Positions 39,206 through 42,019 of a stretch of DNA of 42,019 nucleotides are shown here, one piece after another. Under the pieces are notes generated by a model, which was given only the letters and a program-made list of their open reading frames with translations, was not told the origin of the DNA and did not search any database. How positions within the stretch are numbered: the first letter of the stretch is position 1; the number at the start of each line of letters is the position of its first letter. The stretch lies in the IMG/VR virus record IMGVR_UViG_3300046683_000633, positions 1-42,019 of that record; one strand, written 5' to 3'. Made by a program: the position numbers and the translations under genes. The stretch comes from a virus.

Positions 39206-39418
39206 ATGATCCCAGCCCTCATAAGCCTTATCATCTGGCTGCTGGTGGTCGGTATCCTGTACTGGGTCGCCGTCTACGTCGTCGATAATTTCATCCCCGA
39301 CCCGCCAGCCCGCCTAGTCAAGGTGGTCCTCATCGTGATCATCGCCTTGGTCGTGGTGCTGGCGTTGTTGAACCTCATCGGCGTCGGCACCGGCATCGAC
39401 TTCCCACGACTCAAATAA
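39206..39418 (+). CDS. Two-helix membrane protein, putative holin, 70 aa
   Basis: Two strongly hydrophobic helices (ALISLIIWLLVVGILYWVAV, about residues 4-24, and KVVLIVIIALVVVLALLNLI, about 39-58) are separated by a short loop DNFIPDPPARLV, with a short C-terminal tail ending FPRLK. Size and two-segment topology suit a class II holin that would time endolysin access. The endolysin, however, is 23 kb away, so the role is inferred. Last gene of the plus block. Confidence 0.6.
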   Translation: MIPALISLIIWLLVVGILYWVAVYVVDNFIPDPPARLVKVVLIVIIALVVVLALLNLIGVGTGIDFPRLK

Positions 39419-39446
39419 AAACCCCCCTGACGGCGGGTCAGGGGGG
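39414..39446 (-). terminator. Terminator at the convergence of the two blocks
   Basis: Perfect 10-bp stem CCCCCCTGAC (39422-39431) and GTCAGGGGGG (39437-39446) with a 5-nt loop. On the minus strand it is followed by TTTTTATTT, so it ends minus-strand transcription. It also separates the opposed late and early transcripts. Confidence 0.85.
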
Positions 39447-39484
39447 CGCCGGACAACGCAATACGAAAAGTCCGGCTTGCTAGC

Positions 39485-40024
39485 TCAGTGGAACATGTCG
39501 GCGCCGGCAACCTCGCCGTCGTCGAAGGCGGCGCCCGCCGACACCCTGCCGTCGATGCGTGGGCCATCCTTGATGATCTGAACGTGGTTGAGCGCGAAAG
39601 AGACGCCCTTTTTGCCCGAATTGATCCAGGCGAATGGCGAGACATTGAAGCGCACCAGCTGGCCGGCCCAGACCTGCTCCGGCAGCAGCACCGGCTGGCG
39701 GTTGGCGTCGACGATGTCCGGCTTGTTCTTGGTCCATGGATTAATAAAAACGTCACCCTCGTTGTAGCCGTTGTACCTGCCGGCCTTCTCGCCGGCGTCG
39801 CGGAACGGCATGTGGATTTCCTTCATGTTGACCTGGGGGCCGAACTTGGTTCGGGCGACGGCGACGCAGGCGTCCCGCAGCGCCTTGAAGAAGGGATGCT
39901 TCTGCTGCTCCTTGTCGAACAGGATGGCGCCGGAATAGACCGCATCGCCGCCTTCGGCGCGCTCCTTCGGCTGGAAGAACTGCGGGAAGGCGAGGGTTCC
40001 GTAGGGGGTGTTGAGCATGGTCAT
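39485..40024 (-). CDS. ssDNA-binding protein, DUF2815-type
   Basis: 179 residues matching the phage DUF2815 group, generally taken as single-stranded DNA-binding proteins: an opening TPYGTLAFPQFFQPKERAE, GAILFDKEQQKHPFFKALR, the conserved MPFRDAGEKAGRYNGYNEG, and a C-terminal VSPFAWINSGKKGVSFALN. It would protect ssDNA at the phage fork. AAAGGAATC precedes ATG 40024. It has its own strong promoter (40070-40098), consistent with the high amounts needed of such a protein. Last gene of the minus block. Confidence 0.85.
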   Translation of the reverse strand: MTMLNTPYGTLAFPQFFQPKERAEGGDAVYSGAILFDKEQQKHPFFKALRDACVAVARTKFGPQVNMKEIHMPFRDAGEKAGRYNGYNEGDVFINPWTKNKPDIVDANRQPVLLPEQVWAGQLVRFNVSPFAWINSGKKGVSFALNHVQIIKDGPRIDGRVSAGAAFDDGEVAGADMFH

Positions 40025-40069
40025 GTCGATTCCTTTTTCGATATTTTGGTTATTGCGATATGCCTGATA

Positions 40070-40098
40070 ACTTTACGTTCAAGTGTTCAACGTGTCAA
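40070..40098 (-). promoter_or_regulatory. Strong sigma70-type promoter for the ssDNA-binding protein gene
   Basis: On the minus strand TTGACA (40098-40093) and TAAAGT (40075-40070) with exactly 17 bp between. The spacer holds two TTGAAC sites 8 bp apart, the same half-site as in the region at 3490-3560. The promoter overlaps the 3' end of the nuclease gene. Confidence 0.65.
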
Positions 40099-40819
40099 CG
40101 CCGTCGTTGAAGGCGTCGCCGGCGACACCGACTTTCACCGCCTTGTAGGCGGCGCACACCGTCTTCCTGACGCACCAGCGGCAATGGACGCCGGGGTTTT
40201 CGGTCTCGTCGCCCTTGTTGATGCGCTTGATGGCCGGCTGCAGTTCGGCGTCGCCCCAGTCGATGAGCTCGCCGGCGGATAGGGCGTGTGGCTTCGGCGC
40301 CGGATCGAGCCGGGGCTGGACGATGGTCAGGCAGACGGTCTGGAACGACACGTTGGGCCACAGCGTATCCATGGCGGCCAGCGCGTAGATTTTAAGCTGC
40401 GCCGAATCCGGCGCCACCGGCACCCCGGTGCCGTATTTGAGGTCGGCGATGACCATGGTGTCGTCGAGGCGGGCGGCGCAGTCGGCGGTGCCCCAGACGA
40501 GGCCGCCATTGCCGATCCTGACGCGCTGCTCGACGCGGACGTCGGGGGTTCGTGCCTGCAGGTTCTGGACGAAGGTGATGTACGGATTCAAGGCCCTGAG
40601 CATCGGGATGCCGACAATGAACTGCTCGCCCTCGACGGTAATTTTACCAGGTGGAAAAATATTGCCGGAGATGATCATCTCGGCGATCTGGTGCGCGGCG
40701 GTGCCTTCCCTGGCGTAGCGCGACGACGGTCGGGTCAGGCCGGCGGATTTGGTGATGCTCGCCGGGCAATTCATCCAAAGAGCCGCGCTGGACGGGGAAC
40801 ACGCCGCATGAAGGGTCAT
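40079..40819 (-). CDS. PD-(D/E)XK nuclease, DUF2800-type (Cas4/RecB-like)
   Basis: 246 residues. The N-terminus has HAACSPSSAALWMNCPAS and REGTAAHQIAE (Glu39, His43). The catalytic core is GLVWGTADCAARLDD (Asp113) and VIADLKYG (Asp126-Leu-Lys128), followed by QLKIYALAA. Cysteines near the end (HCRWCVRKTVC) could hold an iron-sulphur cluster as in AddB/Cas4. Likely acts with the ssDNA-binding protein in recombination or replication. ATG 40819 lies at the upstream stop; the open frame from 40885 is rejected because it overlaps that gene. Confidence 0.85.
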   Translation of the reverse strand: MTLHAACSPSSAALWMNCPASITKSAGLTRPSSRYAREGTAAHQIAEMIISGNIFPPGKITVEGEQFIVGIPMLRALNPYITFVQNLQARTPDVRVEQRVRIGNGGLVWGTADCAARLDDTMVIADLKYGTGVPVAPDSAQLKIYALAAMDTLWPNVSFQTVCLTIVQPRLDPAPKPHALSAGELIDWGDAELQPAIKRINKGDETENPGVHCRWCVRKTVCAAYKAVKVGVAGDAFNDGVDTLNT

Positions 40820-40820
40820 C

Positions 40821-41012
40821 CTAGTCTTCCCTTGCGTCGCAGGGGCCGCAGAAGAAGAAGGGTTCACCCTGGTCGACGCGGCCATCCTTCCACGCCGCCA
40901 GCAGGGGGCCGCCGCATTGCGGGCATTTCTCCAGTGGGGAGCGGTCCCGGAGGGCGTTGATGAGACCTTCTTTCAAGGCGGCTATCGCGGCCTTTTCACC
41001 GTCGGTGTTCAT
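40821..41012 (-). CDS. Small zinc-ribbon-like protein, 63 aa
   Basis: NTDGEKAAIAALKEGLINAL is an N-terminal helix. Then CPQCGGPLLAAWKDGR and FFCGPCDARED supply two C-x2-C knuckles of a treble-clef or ribbon zinc site. It may bind DNA or a replication protein. ATG 41012 overlaps the preceding stop (TGATG), and the nuclease gene starts within 2 nt of its stop, so all three are co-translated. Confidence 0.68.
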   Translation of the reverse strand: MNTDGEKAAIAALKEGLINALRDRSPLEKCPQCGGPLLAAWKDGRVDQGEPFFFCGPCDARED

Positions 41013-41665
41013 CAATTCGCCCCCCTGTTCATGGCCTCGCGGATTTCGGGGAATTGCGAAGCGTCGATCTCGGCGAAGGTCTTGGCGCCGTTGCCGAACT
41101 CGTCGAGGATCGACCTGATGAACTTGACCTTGCCGGAGTTGAACAGCCCGGCGAGCCGGTCGATGACCTCGGCCTTGATCTTCTCGTTGGCGATGGCGTC
41201 GGCCATTGGCGTCCGTGGTGGCGCCACTGTTGCCGGTTCGTCTTCTGCCATGGTGTCGAGCCACTCGGCGTCATCCGATGCTTCCCCAGGTGCTTCCTCG
41301 CTGTCGAACGAGGTGAGATCGACGTCCTCCAGCACCGGCTCCGCCGGCTCCGGCTCGGGCTTCGGCGTTGCCGTGGCGCGGTGCTTGCGCCTGGGCCTGG
41401 CGGGTGCTGGCGGGGCCGCGATGGGCTGCAGCGGGTCGGCCTTCCATTCCTGCTGGGCTTTACGCAGACGTTCGGTTTCTTCCTGCTGCATCTTCCATGC
41501 GGCGGCGTCATTACGCAGACGTTCGATATCTTCCTGCCGCGGCTTCCACGCGGTGGCGTCATCGGGACGCTTCTCGTCGACAGGTTCGTCAAAAAGGCCA
41601 AGAACATCGATGGCCTTATCAACGAGTTCGGCGAAGGTTTCGGCTTCGAGGTGCAGTGTGATCAT
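41012..41665 (-). CDS. Hypothetical early protein with acidic linker, 217 aa
   Basis: A small N-terminal domain (ITLHLEAETFAELVDKAIDV) of a kind seen in many phage replication modules is followed by two 17-residue repeats (around ERLRNDAAAWKMQQEE). Next come a Pro/Ala/Arg linker (PPAPARPRRKHRATATPKP) and an acidic stretch. The C-terminal helical domain is AEVIDRLAGLFNSGKVKFIR followed by EFGNGAKTFAEID. Function unknown; the C-terminal part could bind the recombination proteins encoded downstream. The ribosome site is GGGAG before ATG 41665. Confidence 0.65.
   Translation of the reverse strand: MITLHLEAETFAELVDKAIDVLGLFDEPVDEKRPDDATAWKPRQEDIERLRNDAAAWKMQQEETERLRKAQQEWKADPLQPIAAPPAPARPRRKHRATATPKPEPEPAEPVLEDVDLTSFDSEEAPGEASDDAEWLDTMAEDEPATVAPPRTPMADAIANEKIKAEVIDRLAGLFNSGKVKFIRSILDEFGNGAKTFAEIDASQFPEIREAMNRGAN
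41460..41561 (-). repeat. Two 51-bp tandem repeats in an early gene
   Basis: Units 41460-41510 and 41511-41561 share most bases and encode two diverged copies of a 17-residue helical unit. Confidence 0.7.
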
Positions 41666-41675
41666 GGTGTTCTCC

Positions 41676-41888
41676 CTAATCTTTCCTGGCTAAGGCGTCG
41701 AGGATCGCCTGCGCCTGCTCGGCGAGCAGCGGTTCGCGGGCGATGGTGAGTTCGTTGACCAGCAGCGAGGCGGCGGCGAGCGCGGTCTCGCGGCTGGATT
41801 TTCTCATGCGTTCGGTCAGGACGGCGACGAGGCTCTTGACCTCGTTCGGCGCCAGACCGGCGACGATGTCTTCGATTGCGGTGGCGAT
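41676..41888 (-). CDS. Small helical protein, probable ATC start, 71 aa
   Basis: AIEDIVAGLAPNEVKSLVAV, LTERMRKSSRETALAAASL and EPLLAEQAQAILDALARKD form an all-helical small protein of unknown role. The open frame begins at TTG 41909, without a ribosome site. The motif GGAGTAACGAC (41890-41900) places initiation at 41888, where the codon is ATC rather than ATG. Either ATC is used, or the base is miscalled or variant. Lies between the helicase stop and the next gene in one operon. Confidence 0.6.
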   Translation of the reverse strand: MATAIEDIVAGLAPNEVKSLVAVLTERMRKSSRETALAAASLLVNELTIAREPLLAEQAQAILDALARKD

Positions 41889-41889
41889 G

Positions 41890-41900
41890 GTCGTTACTCC
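41890..41900 (-). promoter_or_regulatory. GGAGTAACGAC ribosome site before an ATC codon
   Basis: Exact copy of the recurrent motif, beginning two bases before the helicase TAG. At the spacing used elsewhere the next codon is ATC 41888-41886. Confidence 0.6.
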
Positions 41901-41901
41901 T

Positions 41902-42019
41902 CTAGTCAAACAGCGCCGAAAAGTCGGCGGCCTTTCGTTGCAGAATCCGGGATATGCGGTCGTCGATGGTGCCGTGCGCGGTCAGGAAGCGGGCGACGAC
42001 GGCTTCGCGCTGGCCGATG
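41902..42019 (-). CDS. SNF2-type helicase, C-terminal part
   Basis: Continuation of the gene that leaves the window at base 1. It reads IGQREAVVARFLTAHGTIDD then RISRILQRKAADFSALFD and stops at TAG 41902. It overlaps the left-end copy over 48 bases, with Arg in place of Ser after IGQ. Together with 49-1256 it gives a complete protein of about 441 residues. Confidence 0.88.
   Translation of the reverse strand, partial: IGQREAVVARFLTAHGTIDDRISRILQRKAADFSALFD
41972..42019. repeat. Right copy of the terminal overlap
   Basis: Matches 1-48 with 3 mismatches; see the left copy. Shows that the sequence is a circular or permuted map opened within the helicase gene. Confidence 0.85.

Noticed and set aside
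41972-42019. T7-like direct terminal repeat of virion DNA
   Set aside because: Too short, imperfect, and inside a coding gene that becomes whole only when the ends are merged.
1-42019. Integrase, repressor/attachment site, CRISPR array or tRNA genes
   Set aside because: None seen on either strand; the only repeats are short iterons and in-gene tandem repeats. Absence by reading alone is not proof.

Overview
The window is a nearly complete genome of a tailed phage, GC-rich and most likely a short-tailed (podovirus-like) phage of an alphaproteobacterium. This follows from its DNA polymerase A, primase, SF3 helicase, terminase, portal, scaffold, major capsid protein and neck/stabilisation protein, together with muralytic internal virion proteins and tail fibres, and from the absence of any sheath, tail tube or tape-measure gene. 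No integrase, tRNA or phage RNA polymerase was found. The host assignment is inference from base composition and gene style. The first and last 48 bases are near-identical and both lie inside one SNF2-type helicase gene, so the contig closes into a circle (or the virion DNA is permuted) and was cut within that gene.

Read as a circle, there are two opposed transcription blocks. They diverge from a promoter region at 3470-3591 and converge on a terminator at 39414-39446. The minus-strand block runs 3469 to 1 and then 42019 to 39485. It holds a small unknown protein, an HTH protein, a cytosine-methyltransferase-like protein, a RuvC-like resolvase, a membrane peptide, the SNF2 helicase, three small or accessory genes, a PD-(D/E)XK nuclease and an ssDNA-binding protein. 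The plus-strand block starts with DNA polymerase, primase and SF3 helicase and a few small genes. It continues with small terminase, KTSC protein, large terminase, portal, lysis genes, decoration/scaffold/capsid, neck, internal virion proteins, tail fibres and a holin-like protein.

Two things set this genome apart. First, eight free-standing HNH endonuclease genes of two architectures sit between the late genes (10205-32582), five of them antisense to late transcription. Second, the large terminase gene is split exactly in its Walker A P-loop by an in-frame 51-nt element. This element carries a perfect 16-bp hairpin and a UAG stop and is flanked by a direct repeat (AAGAGG). Skipping it restores a textbook GARGGGKS motif. 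One HNH gene ends about 110 nt upstream. The layout resembles the T4 mobA/gene 60 cassette, in which a homing endonuclease is linked to a 50-nt sequence bypassed by the ribosome. This is the best candidate for an undescribed system, although a mobile insertion or assembly error is not excluded.

Other distinctive points are: a recurrent ribosome-binding motif GGAGTAACGAC ahead of early genes and of one 26-residue antisense membrane peptide; repeat clusters built on TATAG(T) at 8066-8181 and 9779-9850; a one-base frameshift in the endolysin; and a roughly 100-residue polyproline insert in the portal. Several very small, nested or translationally coupled membrane peptides also occur.
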